The notes under the pieces were generated by a model that ran no database searches, was not told the origin of the DNA, and was given only the letters and a program-made list of their open reading frames with translations. The position numbers and the translations under genes were made by a program. DNA of 64,000 nt. It comes from Ahniella affigens (GTDB lineage: Bacteria; Pseudomonadota; Gammaproteobacteria; Xanthomonadales; Ahniellaceae). This document shows positions 32,500-41,644 of this stretch, one piece after another. How positions within the stretch are numbered: position 1 is the stretch's first letter; the number at the start of each line of letters is the position of its first letter. The stretch is taken from the NCBI RefSeq assembly GCF_003015185.1, contig NZ_CP027860.1:372001-436000 (forward strand), read 5' to 3'.

Positions 32500-34029
32500 A
32501 TGCCAGCTCAAAAAACTCGCATTCTTGCGACTCTCGCATTCCTGGTCTTGCTGCTGTTCTCGCCCTTAGGATTCAGTAACGGCCAACTCGACACCAGCTT
32601 CGCGGGCGGCAAAACCAGTACCTTTTTCCCGATCGATGCGACCGGCCAACGCGGCGCGACGCGTGTCGTCAAAACGCTCGTGCAGGCCGACAACAAGGTG
32701 CTGCTGATCAGCAACACGCCCACCCCGTTTGGCTCGCAGTTCTCCGGCAACAGCCAGATCGGCATCACGCGATTGAACGCGGATGGCACCCCGGATGCGA
32801 GTTATGGCGCCAACGGTCAGCTCTTGCTGGATGCCGGTGTTGACTTCGAGGTCGAAGCCGTTGATGCGGCATTGCGAATCGATGGTGCGGTGCTCGTTCT
32901 AGGAACGATGTACGGCCCGTTCAATGAAAGCGACATGGCGGTTTGGGCCGTGCGGCCAAATGGGCAGCGAGACCTCGCATTTGCGACGGGTGGCCTGCTC
33001 CGCATCCGACGTGGCGGTACGCCTTCGGATACTGCCGGGGCGATCGAGCCTTATGATCTCAGTTTGAATCGATTCATGATCGCTGGCACGATTCGCGATG
33101 CGCCGGGCGACAATCGGAATCTGATGCACGTGATCTTGTTTGGCGATAGCGGCACGCTCTGCGCCGTCGCTGAGTGCGGCAATGTCGTCGGCGGCAATGT
33201 CGGTCAGCCCAATCAGTGGTACATGCTCCGGTTCTTCCTCAACCTCGATGTGCAGGTGGCCGATCTCGCAGCTGAGCTCCGGCCCGAAGCCGCTGTTCCG
33301 CTGCGCGTTCGCACGTTGTTGCGACGTGCGATCCCCGATTCACAGGGCAACTTCGACACGGCGATCATTGCGACCTCCTTTCCATCGGCGACGAACGGCT
33401 ATGGTGTCGATCCAGAGTTCGACGGCGACGGTATACGCGAGTTCTTTTTCACCGCGCAGCCGGGGTTTCGACATAACACGGGCAATCGACTCGCCATTCA
33501 GCGGCAAGGCAGCACGTCGCGCCTGATTGCCGTCGGCTATTCCGCGAACGCATCCGATACCGATCCGTCCATCGGTGTCGCGGCGTTCGACCTGAATAGC
33601 GGCGCGAATGATCCCGGCTTCAACGCTGGTGTCCCGCTGAGCTTCGATTATGCCGCCGGCGCGATTCACGGTGATGCGTATGCGAGTGATGTCTTGCCAA
33701 CACCCGATGGCAAGCTCCTCATCGGCGGCGGTTACGAGTACGCCGGTTTCACGTTCGGTGATGCCGCGCTGGTCAGGCTCAATGCCAATGGCACCTTCGA
33801 CAACACGTTCGGCAGCTTGAGTGCGGCCTTGCCGGGTCGCGCTGGTTTTGGTCATACCTTGGCTGGTAGCGATCGCGACAACCGCCTCGATAGCATGGCG
33901 CTTGCTGCCGATGGTGAGCGGGTGGTTTTTGGTGGCTATGCCTATGCCAGCGACGATGGGAGTTACTTCGGCAGCGCGATGCGTGTCCGCTTGCATGCAG
34001 GCGACCTATTGCGCGACGGCTTCGAATAA
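32500..34029 (+). CDS. Secreted delta-60 repeat beta-propeller protein
   Basis: 509 residues. A signal peptide (MPAQKTRILATLAFLVLLLF) is followed by repeats of the delta-60 (DUF5122) type, recognised by the pattern N-D/N-G-x-x-D-x-x-F/Y-G: NADGTPDASYGANGQ, RPNGQRDLAFATGG, NANGTFDNTFG, and the opening GQLDTSFAGG. Such proteins are surface or secreted propellers of unknown function. The last residues (HAGDLLRDGFE) form a short acidic tail like that of the protein at 28473. It is convergent with the GAF-GGDEF gene; hairpin repeat copy B fills the gap. Confidence 0.8.
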   Translation: MPAQKTRILATLAFLVLLLFSPLGFSNGQLDTSFAGGKTSTFFPIDATGQRGATRVVKTLVQADNKVLLISNTPTPFGSQFSGNSQIGITRLNADGTPDASYGANGQLLLDAGVDFEVEAVDAALRIDGAVLVLGTMYGPFNESDMAVWAVRPNGQRDLAFATGGLLRIRRGGTPSDTAGAIEPYDLSLNRFMIAGTIRDAPGDNRNLMHVILFGDSGTLCAVAECGNVVGGNVGQPNQWYMLRFFLNLDVQVADLAAELRPEAAVPLRVRTLLRRAIPDSQGNFDTAIIATSFPSATNGYGVDPEFDGDGIREFFFTAQPGFRHNTGNRLAIQRQGSTSRLIAVGYSANASDTDPSIGVAAFDLNSGANDPGFNAGVPLSFDYAAGAIHGDAYASDVLPTPDGKLLIGGGYEYAGFTFGDAALVRLNANGTFDNTFGSLSAALPGRAGFGHTLAGSDRDNRLDSMALAADGERVVFGGYAYASDDGSYFGSAMRVRLHAGDLLRDGFE

Positions 34030-34063
34030 AAGCGGCGTCATCCTTCGCTACGTGAACGCTTAG

Positions 34064-34211
34064 GGCGCCTCTGAACAAGTTCAGAGGCAATGCCGGCCAT
34101 GGATGGTCCGCCCAGAATCAAGCACGCAAGTGCTTGGTTCTGGGGCACAGAGTCCGGACACGTGCCGGACTCTGTGCGAGTCTGAAAGTCCGGGATGGAC
34201 TGATTCAGACC
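34064..34211 (+). repeat. Composite hairpin repeat, copy B (fullest copy)
   Basis: Four palindromic modules in order. Module 1, 34067-34088: GCCTCTGAA/TTCAGAGGC with loop CAAG. Module 3, 34112-34143: a 14-bp stem CCAGAATCAAGCAC/GTGCTTGGTTCTGG with a GCAA loop and one G-T pair. Module 4, 34145-34177: a perfect 13-bp stem GCACAGAGTCCGG/CCGGACTCTGTGC with a 7-base loop. Module 2, 34180-34210: GTCTGAA/TTCAGAC enclosing AGTCC/GGACT. It sits between two convergent genes and ends next to the stop of the GGDEF gene. Confidence 0.85.
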
Positions 34212-34215
34212 CTCC

Positions 34216-37200
34216 TTACGCGAGATCCGATTGCCGCATGCCTTCCGTGAACAGCACCGCCTGATTGCGGCCCGCATCCTTGGCGCGATACATCGCGAGA
34301 TCAGCATCGCGCAATACGTCCTCGGGATTGCGATAACTGCCTTGGGCAATCGCAATGCCGACGCTGGCGGTCAGCCGCCACTCACGGGCGGCCATGCGAA
34401 TGGGCAGGTTGATGCCCGCAAGCAACGTGCGCGCAATGTCCTGCAATTGCGCTTCAGACTCGGTGCGGTCGACCACCAGAGCAAATTCATCGCCACCCAT
34501 GCGTGCAACCAAACCCGGCACGCGCAAGGTGTTCGCGACGCGCAACGAGATCTCTTTCAGCAATTCATCGCCAAGCAAGTGTCCGACTGCGTCGTTGACC
34601 GCCTTGAAGCCATCGAGATCGAGCAGCAGCAACGCAAACGGCGCGCCACGCAGCGCATGGCTCTGGCCCAGCAACTGGCCAAGTTTGCCGAGCAAGTTGT
34701 TGCGATTCGCGAGCCCGGTCAGCGGGTCATGCATCGTCTCACGCCGAAGTTCCAGTTCGATGCGGCGGCGAATGGCAATCTGCTCCACGAGTTCGCGATT
34801 CGCATCGGCCAACTCGCGCGTGCGCTCATCAACGCGGCGCTCCAACTCTGTATAGCGCTGGCGGCGCTCCAGCGCATTGGTCACGTGGATGGCCACAAAG
34901 CTCAAGAGCTCCAGATCGTGCGCGGTGTACGACTCGGTCTCGCGATACGTCTGTACCGTGAGCACGCCCACGACGCGATCCTCCACCAGCAACGGAACAC
35001 CCAGCCAGCAGGCGGCGAGCGTGCCGGTACTGATTGCGAGATCCCGTTCGGCCAGATGCAGAATGTCCTTTTGGGTGGCCAGCAACGGCTTTCGGGTGCG
35101 GTACACGAATTCGGTCAGACCGCGACCAAAGGGGCGTTGCGGCAAATGGCCGTCCTGTTCGTCCACGCAATACGGAAAATCGACCAGGGTCGCCGTCTCG
35201 TTGATCATGGCAACATAGAAGTTGCGGGCGTCGATCAGCTCGCCAATGATGGCGTGCAGGCGTCGATAGAATTCCTCCAAGTTGCACCGCGCCATCGACA
35301 CTTCGGCAATCTCGAACAGCGCACGTTGCATCCGTTCGCTACGTTGGCGTTCGACAATTTCCTGACGCAGCGCGCGCGTGCGTTCCTCGACCGACAGCTC
35401 CAAGCGCGCGTGTGCCTCGCGCCGTTCCAGTGCAGTCCAGATGTGCTGCGCGACAAACACCAGCAACGCCTGATCGTCTTCGCTGTAATGAATGCCGGGG
35501 TCGTAGCTCTGCACCACCACCGCGCCGCGAACGATGCCGCGATCCATCATCGGCACACCAAGCCAGTGCTCCGGGAGGGTGCCAAACACCTGATCAGCGC
35601 GGATGTTCAGCATCGACAAAATCTCAGGCGAACTGCCCCGCACGGGCGCGCCGAGTTTCAGCATATTGAACGTGACGCTATTCGGCGCATCGGCGCCGCG
35701 GACTTCCCGATCCACCCAGTCGTTCTCGGAATCGCGGGTATCGGTGAAGTACAGCATGCGCAGCACATTGCGCTCGATGTCGTAGCGGGCGATGTAAAAA
35801 TTCTCCGCGTACATCAGGCTGCCGACGACTTCGTGCAGGCGCTGGTAGAACGATTGTGCGCGGTCACCCGAACTGGCCAAGTCCGCGATTCGGTACAAGG
35901 CCTGCTGCAGTTTTTCGCCGCGCTGGCGCTCGACCACTTCCTGGCGAAGTTCGGTGGTGCGCACGGCGACCTTGCGCTCCAATTCATCGCGAACCTGACG
36001 GCGCTCCATCGCATTCGCAATGTGAACGGCCACAAAGCCCAGCACGTCGCGATCTTCCGGGCGATAGCGTTGACCGGACTCATAAGTCTGCACGGCCACC
36101 ACGCCAATCGCCTTGCCCTTCACGAGCAGTGGCGCTCCGAGCCAGCAGTCGCTGCGCGTGCCAATCACCTGCGCCTTCCCCGAGTGATGCAATTGCTGCG
36201 TGAAACTGGCGTCGGCAATGAGCGGTTCGCCCATATCCATGACGAGTTCGGACATGCCATGCCCATAAGGCCGCTCGGTAATGCCGGAATCGTACTCATC
36301 GACGTAGTAGGGAAACTGCAGCGTGCGGCTGTCATCGCTCAGCAGCGCCACGTAGAAATTTCGGGCATCCAGAAATTCGCCGACGATCGCATGGACGGCC
36401 GCGAAAAAATCGCGCGCGGTCTGCGCTCGGCTGGACGCCTCGGCAATGTCAAACAACGCCCGCTGCAATTGCGCCGAATAGGTCAGATTTTCGACCTCGT
36501 GCTGCAGTTGCTGCTGAGCGAGGAGCGAGTGTGCGCGCATGGCGGCGGCCACGCCCATGCGGCGCGCTGGTGCGAGGTTGGCCGCGGGTGCATGAACCCC
36601 GATGACCGAAAACCGCGCCAGTTCGGTCCGGCTGCAGACATGCGCATATTTGCTGAGTTCGGCGCTGATCGGCAGGCTGTGGGGCGTCTGCAACTGTTCG
36701 GCGGTTTCGAGCAGCGCCCGCTCATCAGCGGCGAGCTGTGACAGTTCGATCGGAATCCGGACCTGCAGCCCGTGCTGCGGACAGTCGATCAGCAAGCGTG
36801 CCGCTTCCAGTCCCAGCGGGTGCAGGTGGCGTGCCAACGCAATCGATAGTTCCAGCAGATTGTCGCAATCGATCAGGTCCTTGCCGACCAGCTCCGGGCT
36901 TTGTTCGGTTCGCGTGGCCTTGGCGACGTCGGTCCGGCTCGCCGTCGCCGCAGGCTGGCCTTCGAATTCGACCTCGATCGGTGCGGATGGCGCGAACAGA
37001 TAGCCCTTGCGTGCCACCGTGCGGATCATGGCGTGCGAGCCGAGCGCGCGCCTCAGCATCCACACCGATTGCGTCAGATTGGCATCCTCGACAATCAAGC
37101 CAGGCCAGATGGTCCGAAAGAGTTCGTCGCGGGTCCACAGCCGATCCGGACCTTGAATGAATGCCGCCAGCAGTTCAAAGACGCGCGGGGTCAACTCGGA

Positions 37201-37317
37201 TTGTCCGGTATCGGTCCGTACGATCCGCAAATGCCAGTCGATCTCGATGTCACCGATCCGGACACGTCGTATGTTTTTACTGTGCTCGCTCGGCATTGCC
37301 TGCGCTTCTTTGCCCAT
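34216..37317 (-). CDS. Winged-helix DNA-binding, triple GAF, GGDEF protein
   Basis: About 1033 residues. An OmpR/CadC-type winged helix (about 15-110: LTPRVFELLAAFI, TRDELFRTIWPG, VWMLRRALG, TVARKGYLF) is followed by ~170 residues of unknown fold, three homologous GAF domains (each with DARNFYVA or AENFYIA, CWLGAPLLV or similar, GVVAVQTY) joined by coiled-coil linkers, and a C-terminal diguanylate cyclase. The active loop is intact (RMGGDEFALV, GGDEF at ~941-945); the inhibitory RxxD site is degenerate (RVPG). No membrane helix or receiver domain is present. It would be a cytoplasmic sensor that makes c-di-GMP and binds DNA. Start at 37317 is tentative (GGGGAGA just upstream); 37329 and 37296 are alternatives. 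Confidence 0.88.
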   Translation of the reverse strand: MGKEAQAMPSEHSKNIRRVRIGDIEIDWHLRIVRTDTGQSELTPRVFELLAAFIQGPDRLWTRDELFRTIWPGLIVEDANLTQSVWMLRRALGSHAMIRTVARKGYLFAPSAPIEVEFEGQPAATASRTDVAKATRTEQSPELVGKDLIDCDNLLELSIALARHLHPLGLEAARLLIDCPQHGLQVRIPIELSQLAADERALLETAEQLQTPHSLPISAELSKYAHVCSRTELARFSVIGVHAPAANLAPARRMGVAAAMRAHSLLAQQQLQHEVENLTYSAQLQRALFDIAEASSRAQTARDFFAAVHAIVGEFLDARNFYVALLSDDSRTLQFPYYVDEYDSGITERPYGHGMSELVMDMGEPLIADASFTQQLHHSGKAQVIGTRSDCWLGAPLLVKGKAIGVVAVQTYESGQRYRPEDRDVLGFVAVHIANAMERRQVRDELERKVAVRTTELRQEVVERQRGEKLQQALYRIADLASSGDRAQSFYQRLHEVVGSLMYAENFYIARYDIERNVLRMLYFTDTRDSENDWVDREVRGADAPNSVTFNMLKLGAPVRGSSPEILSMLNIRADQVFGTLPEHWLGVPMMDRGIVRGAVVVQSYDPGIHYSEDDQALLVFVAQHIWTALERREAHARLELSVEERTRALRQEIVERQRSERMQRALFEIAEVSMARCNLEEFYRRLHAIIGELIDARNFYVAMINETATLVDFPYCVDEQDGHLPQRPFGRGLTEFVYRTRKPLLATQKDILHLAERDLAISTGTLAACWLGVPLLVEDRVVGVLTVQTYRETESYTAHDLELLSFVAIHVTNALERRQRYTELERRVDERTRELADANRELVEQIAIRRRIELELRRETMHDPLTGLANRNNLLGKLGQLLGQSHALRGAPFALLLLDLDGFKAVNDAVGHLLGDELLKEISLRVANTLRVPGLVARMGGDEFALVVDRTESEAQLQDIARTLLAGINLPIRMAAREWRLTASVGIAIAQGSYRNPEDVLRDADLAMYRAKDAGRNQAVLFTEGMRQSDLA

Positions 37318-37790
37318 CGTTCTCCCCATTTGCTGCCGCTGGCGCGGCACGCTCCGTCGTCGCGGGACACGTTCGTGCTGCCCGCGCAACGGTCTTCGGC
37401 GCCCGGCAACTGCGTGGGTCTTGTCGCAACAAGAGCCGGCAGACTGCTTGGGGGCCGTCAAGCCAAGTCCCGAGCGTACACAAAAATCCTTGGTGCAATG
37501 CGTCGAAACCGGGCAGTGGGGTTAGATTGGTTGGTGAATGGAATGTGATGGTGCCGACTAGGTGATTCCGTCAAGCTGCCGTTGTCATGGTCGGGACGAT
37601 CGCCCGATGCGCCCGGTGCTATCTGTGCGATAACGGTTGGAAATTGCAGCGATGCGTTTTTGCTGCCGTTCCGGGGCGCCAGATTCGGTGAAGGCGGCCG
37701 TGGTCGCTCCGTTGCTGCGACCGTCCAAGTCGTCGTCACATAATCTGGGAAGCGGCGTGCCGGCACGTCCGGTTGCGGGCCGATTCTGAA

Positions 37791-37814
37791 GAAAAACCCG
37801 CCCGTTTGGGCGGG
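37791..37814 (-). terminator. Intrinsic terminator, minus strand
   Basis: CCCGCCC/GGGCGGG stem with a four-base loop. Read on the minus strand the stem is followed by TTTTTC, the classic layout. It lies about 394 bp after the end of the subtilase gene, too far for simple termination of that gene, which raises the question of another transcript here. Confidence 0.8.
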
Positions 37815-38144
37815 TCTGAAAGGGCAGGCCTGTGCGGGGGCGCAGGTTGCCGGGCGTTAGCGCGTTCAGGGAACCATGCCGTGTTTGCCGCATCGACGGT
37901 GGTTCGTCTGAAAGGCCGGCCGTCACGAAGTACTCGCTCCGGCCGTCGAGGTCGCACTCGGTTGGGAAACCAAGCGGCGACCTCCGTGCTGCCCATTGAA
38001 TCTTGCCGCCAGGTTCGTCACACCCGTCTGCCATCCTGGCATCGCGGGACACGACTTGGAGCTGCCTGGTGCGGGTTCCAGCGCTGGCGGCGTTCATTTG
38101 CGATATCAGGCCGCTCTCACACGGCCTCCTAAAGCAATTCGGTG

Positions 38145-38175
38145 GTCGGGTCGGTTTGCAATAGACCGACCCGAC
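38145..38175 (-). terminator. Strong hairpin after the subtilase gene
   Basis: A perfect 11-bp stem, GTCGGGTCGGT/ACCGACCCGAC, with a nine-base loop, begins 33 bp past the stop of the minus-strand subtilase gene. There is no T run, so it may stabilise the 3' end or be a Rho-assisted terminator. A smaller GGCCAC/GTGGCC hairpin is at 38180-38194. Confidence 0.5.
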
Positions 38176-38207
38176 TTGCGGCCACGATGTGGCCATTGCC
38201 CAGTCGA

Positions 38208-40001
38208 TCAGAACGTCAGGCTGAAGCTGTTGATATAGCCGACGTCACCAGCCCCTTGGTCCTTGACGCGCAAGGTCCACGTGCCATTCAGCACCTCACT
38301 CGACAGGTTGCGACTGTAGGTGGTGATGATGTTGTCGGTACTGGCACCGGTGCGGTTATGCAGGTTGTAGACCGTGCCATCCGGCGCAATCAGGTCGACC
38401 ACGAGGTCGCCTTGGTACGTATGGCGGATGTCCACCGCGACCGAACTCGTCGCCGAGGCATTGCCGCTCCGACCACTGACGACGATCGTGCTGTTGACCG
38501 TGCTGTTGTCGGTGATGTTGACGTCGGTGCCATTCGTGTAGGTTTGCGTGCTGCCGCCACCGCCGCCGCCTTGTGCTGCGGTCACGGCCGCGTTCGCATC
38601 GATCAGACCTGGTCCGCATCCGCCTGGGCATTTGGCCGACGTGATCGGGCGGGCCGTGCTCGACAGCAGCGTCTTGATCTGCGCGACGGTCTTCGGTGTC
38701 GCCGATACCGATTGAATCAGCGCCACGATGCCCGCGACATGCGGCGACGCCATCGAGGTGCCCTGATAAAACTCGTAGGTCCCCGAAGTCGTCGTCGACA
38801 ACACGCCATTGCTCGCGTGGTTCTGCGTGCACTTACCGGTGGTCGACTCCCCAAGTGCGAGGAACTCGACGCTGGGCGAGCAGGTTTCGCCGCCTGGTGC
38901 GGTGATGTGGATGCCCGTGCCGTAGTTCGAATACCAAGCGCGGTTGCCGTTGAGATCGCTGGCCGCTACCGCAATTGCGTTGGTGCAGTTTGCCGGCGTG
39001 AAGCCCGAGACATTCATGTTGCTGTTGCCGGATGCCACCACCACGATCGACCCATTGTTGGTCGCCGTCGTTACGGCATTTTGGTACGTCGCGCTGCAGG
39101 AACCGGCACCGCCGAGCGAGAGGTTGATGACCTCAGCAGGATTCGCATTGGCCGGAACGCCTGAGACGGTGCCGCCAGACGCCCAGATGATGCCGTCAGC
39201 AATGTCCGAGGTGGCGCCATAGCCGCCATTGCCCAACACGCGGATCGGCACGACTTTCGCACTGAAGGCCACACCGGCAACCCCGGCGCTGTTGTTCGTG
39301 ACCGCGGCGATCGTGCCGGCGACATGGTTGCCATGCTTGACGTTGGCGGCATCGGTCGGATCGCTGTCCCGCCCGTTGCCGTCGCCACTGCCGCCGTTGC
39401 CGGTGGTGGTGGATGCAACAAAGTCATAGCCCGCGAGCAGATTGGCGTTCAAGTCCGAATGGCTGAGCTTGCCGCTGTCGACCACCGCGACGACCACGCC
39501 CGCGCCCGTGTTCTTGTCCCAGGCGGAAGCAACGTTCGCGCCGACGGCCGACGTCTTGTAATGCCACTGCTCGGCATAGCGCGTGTCGTTCGGGGTGAGG
39601 GCAATGCCCATCAGGCGGTCGATTTCGACGTATTCGACATCGCCATTCTTGGCCAGCTCCACCATCAGATTCTGCGCATCCATCGTGTCCAGGCCGCGGC
39701 TGGCGCTGATCAGCTCGGCGCCGGTCGCGAGACGGCGGCTCTTTTTCAAGGAAAATGCCGGTGCGGCCGATTTTGCCAACATCCCCCGACTGGCCTGATT
39801 CAGTGCAGCCTGCAGGCTCTGCTCGTTGCGAGCTGATTTTGAGCCGTCCCGATACTTGATGATGAAACGCTCATGCTGACTTTGATCCTGCAAGCCATCC
39901 ATGTAGACCTTGGCCTGGGCCATGACGCCCGAGCTGACTACCAGGCCGCAAGCGGCCAACGCGGCAGCCAGGGTGCTCTTCCGATACCTCTGATTCGACA
40001 T
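38208..40001 (-). CDS. Secreted subtilisin-family (S8) protease with P-domain
   Basis: 597 residues. A signal peptide (MSNQRYRKSTLAAALAACGL to MAQA) precedes an inhibitor-type propeptide (about 35-135) and the S8 domain. The triad is D175 (VAVVDSG), H223 (KHGNHVAGT) and S416 (GTSMASPH); the oxyanion Asn is in VVASGN. A Gly-rich linker leads to a C-terminal P-domain (about 490-597, with DIRHTYQGDLVVDLIAPDG and GTWTLRVKDQGAGD), as in proprotein convertases and Xanthomonas/Lysobacter extracellular proteases. GGGAGAAG lies ~10 bases before the ATG at 40001; the longer frame to 40181 has no function I can see. It is divergent from a secreted-protein operon that also ends with a P-domain protein. 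Confidence 0.95.
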   Translation of the reverse strand: MSNQRYRKSTLAAALAACGLVVSSGVMAQAKVYMDGLQDQSQHERFIIKYRDGSKSARNEQSLQAALNQASRGMLAKSAAPAFSLKKSRRLATGAELISASRGLDTMDAQNLMVELAKNGDVEYVEIDRLMGIALTPNDTRYAEQWHYKTSAVGANVASAWDKNTGAGVVVAVVDSGKLSHSDLNANLLAGYDFVASTTTGNGGSGDGNGRDSDPTDAANVKHGNHVAGTIAAVTNNSAGVAGVAFSAKVVPIRVLGNGGYGATSDIADGIIWASGGTVSGVPANANPAEVINLSLGGAGSCSATYQNAVTTATNNGSIVVVASGNSNMNVSGFTPANCTNAIAVAASDLNGNRAWYSNYGTGIHITAPGGETCSPSVEFLALGESTTGKCTQNHASNGVLSTTTSGTYEFYQGTSMASPHVAGIVALIQSVSATPKTVAQIKTLLSSTARPITSAKCPGGCGPGLIDANAAVTAAQGGGGGGSTQTYTNGTDVNITDNSTVNSTIVVSGRSGNASATSSVAVDIRHTYQGDLVVDLIAPDGTVYNLHNRTGASTDNIITTYSRNLSSEVLNGTWTLRVKDQGAGDVGYINSFSLTF

Positions 40002-40320
40002 CTCAGCTTCTCCCGATGTGTATGACGACCTGGCCGATCTGTGCCGGATGGGTCGTTCTGTGCTGAGGTCAGTCCGGGCCTTTGCGGCGCCAGCCTCCCT
40101 CCCCGTTGTGTGATCGATCACCCCGTCCTCACAGGGTGGACCGCGATCGTCCATGGCGGCCCGATGACACGCATGTTTCAATTTCTCAAAGATTTCTCAA
40201 AATTGACCCGGGCGCCGGGGTGGAAAGCGTCTCTCAGCGTTGCGATTGACCGCAGATCGCACTTGAAACCTGTTGCCAAGTTCTGCGACAGTTCCGCTGT
40301 GATCCACGGGGAATAAGGCA
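40002..40320. promoter_or_regulatory. Divergent control region of protease and secreted-protein operon
   Basis: 319 bp without genes, serving both directions. Two candidate operators stand out: a perfect 12-bp palindrome GTGATCGATCAC at 40110-40121, and a direct repeat ATTTCTCAAA at 40181-40190 and 40192-40201. The repeat period is 11 bp, about one helical turn, so a dimer could bind on one DNA face. No good -10/-35 pair was identified. Confidence 0.4.
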
Positions 40321-41634
40321 ATGCATATTGAAATGGAACAAAGAGCAGGACACCGGGGCCGATTCACCGGGACGAAGACCGCTATTTGGCGCCGAATCGC
40401 TCATGTGGCCGCAGCGCTGACTTTTGGCCTGATTGGCCATTTGTCCTTGACCAGCTCGGCAGAAGCCGCCATCGGCACAGTCGATCAAGTGCCGGCTACG
40501 ACCATCCTGATTCCGTACTTTGAGGTGGATCTGGTCAATACCAATGGCCGCACGACCCAGGTGAGCCTGAGCAATACCTCGGCCACCGCGACCTTGCACA
40601 ACGTCGTGCTCTGGTCCGACGCTGGCGTGCCCGTGTTCAACTTCAATGTCTATCTGACCGGCTATGACACGCAGGTGTTCGATATGCGTGACATCCTCAA
40701 CGGCACCCTGCCACGAACGGCCTCAGCCGGCCAAGACCCGAGCGACACGATCTCGAATCACGGCAACGTGTCGCAGGACATCAACTTCGCCAGCTGCAGC
40801 TCGTTTTTGCCCCCGGCAGGCGTCTCGGCAGCCACCGTGAACGATCTTCGGGCCATGTTGACGGGCCTTGCCTCAACCGTTGCTTATCCAGGCCAATGTG
40901 TGGGCTTCAACAATGGCGACAACGTGGCACGCGGCTATCTGACGATCGACACCACGACCCAATGCACGACCGACACGCCCGCGACACCTGGATACTTCTC
41001 CACCTCCGTCGCCAGCCTCCAGAACACGCAGGTGGCCGAATACATGTTGATTGATCGCAGCACCAACCAGATGACCATTGATAACGGCGTTGCGGTTGAG
41101 GGAAGCACCACTGATGCCTCCGTCAATGTGTCAGGTCAATACACCTTCTACTCGCGCCTGATCGGCTCGGACGCCTCCGACCGCCGCGAAGCCCTGGCCA
41201 GCACTTGGGGCGTGCAGGGTGACAATCACAGCGGCAAGGTCTTGGTCTGGCGCGATGTCAAAGCCGCGCCGGCCGCCTTTGCCTGCAATAGCACGCCAAG
41301 CTACGCGCCGCTGGGGCAGGAGCAGATCGTATTCTTGACGCCGGATAGCGAGCCGACCATTTCGACCACGCCGGGTGTCGGCCGAGCCACTCAGGTCACG
41401 CCGATGACGGCCGCGGCACTCGGTGCGCCAGCGGCCGCCAAGCAGGGTTGGACGTTCATGAATCTCAATACGACGCTCGGGGGCGTGACGGTCCCGACCG
41501 AGGACCCGGCCGCAGCCCAGTCCTACATCACGGTTGTTCGTACCTTGGAAGACACCAGCCGGGCCACGACCAGCAGCATGGCCGTCCAACTGGATTCGGC
41601 CGGCGACTCGTCGCATTTCACTCTCGGAAACTGA
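40321..41634 (+). CDS. Hypothetical secreted protein, paralogue 1
   Basis: 437 residues, no known family recognised. An extended basic N-region (MHIEMEQRAGHRGRFTGTK) precedes a signal segment (about 28-48, AALTFGLIGHLSLTSSAEAA). The mature part opens IGTVDQVPATTILIPYFEVD and contains QDINFASCSSFLPP, both shared with the next gene, so the two are paralogues. Six or more cysteines suggest disulfides outside the cytoplasm; the content is beta-rich, Thr/Ser-rich. An upstream GGGGAATAAGG acts as the ribosome site. It is first in an operon with the genes at 41645 and 42905. Confidence 0.75.
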   Translation: MHIEMEQRAGHRGRFTGTKTAIWRRIAHVAAALTFGLIGHLSLTSSAEAAIGTVDQVPATTILIPYFEVDLVNTNGRTTQVSLSNTSATATLHNVVLWSDAGVPVFNFNVYLTGYDTQVFDMRDILNGTLPRTASAGQDPSDTISNHGNVSQDINFASCSSFLPPAGVSAATVNDLRAMLTGLASTVAYPGQCVGFNNGDNVARGYLTIDTTTQCTTDTPATPGYFSTSVASLQNTQVAEYMLIDRSTNQMTIDNGVAVEGSTTDASVNVSGQYTFYSRLIGSDASDRREALASTWGVQGDNHSGKVLVWRDVKAAPAAFACNSTPSYAPLGQEQIVFLTPDSEPTISTTPGVGRATQVTPMTAAALGAPAAAKQGWTFMNLNTTLGGVTVPTEDPAAAQSYITVVRTLEDTSRATTSSMAVQLDSAGDSSHFTLGN

Positions 41635-41644
41635 GGAACCCAGC

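Larger units (their letters stand above)
37318..38207. other. Long intergenic region with minus-strand hairpins
   Basis: 890 bp without a convincing gene. The open frames lack ribosome sites and read through strong hairpins. It holds an intrinsic terminator on the minus strand (37791-37814) and hairpins at 38108-38127, 38145-38175 and 38180-38194. The stretch 37815-38140 is bounded by hairpin and terminator and might encode a small RNA. The promoter of the GGDEF gene should lie in 37330-37780. Confidence 0.5.

Noticed and set aside
34231-36741. An 836-codon plus-strand frame opposite the GAF-GGDEF gene
   Set aside because: Gln/Arg/His-rich translation without motifs; the minus-strand gene has four recognisable domain types over the same bases.
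37585-38196. A 203-codon minus-strand frame in the large intergenic gap
   Set aside because: It reads through a strong terminator and other hairpins, has no ribosome site and resembles nothing known.
38142-39164. A 340-codon plus-strand frame opposite the subtilase
   Set aside because: Composition typical of antisense reading; it begins inside an intergenic hairpin and has no ribosome site.
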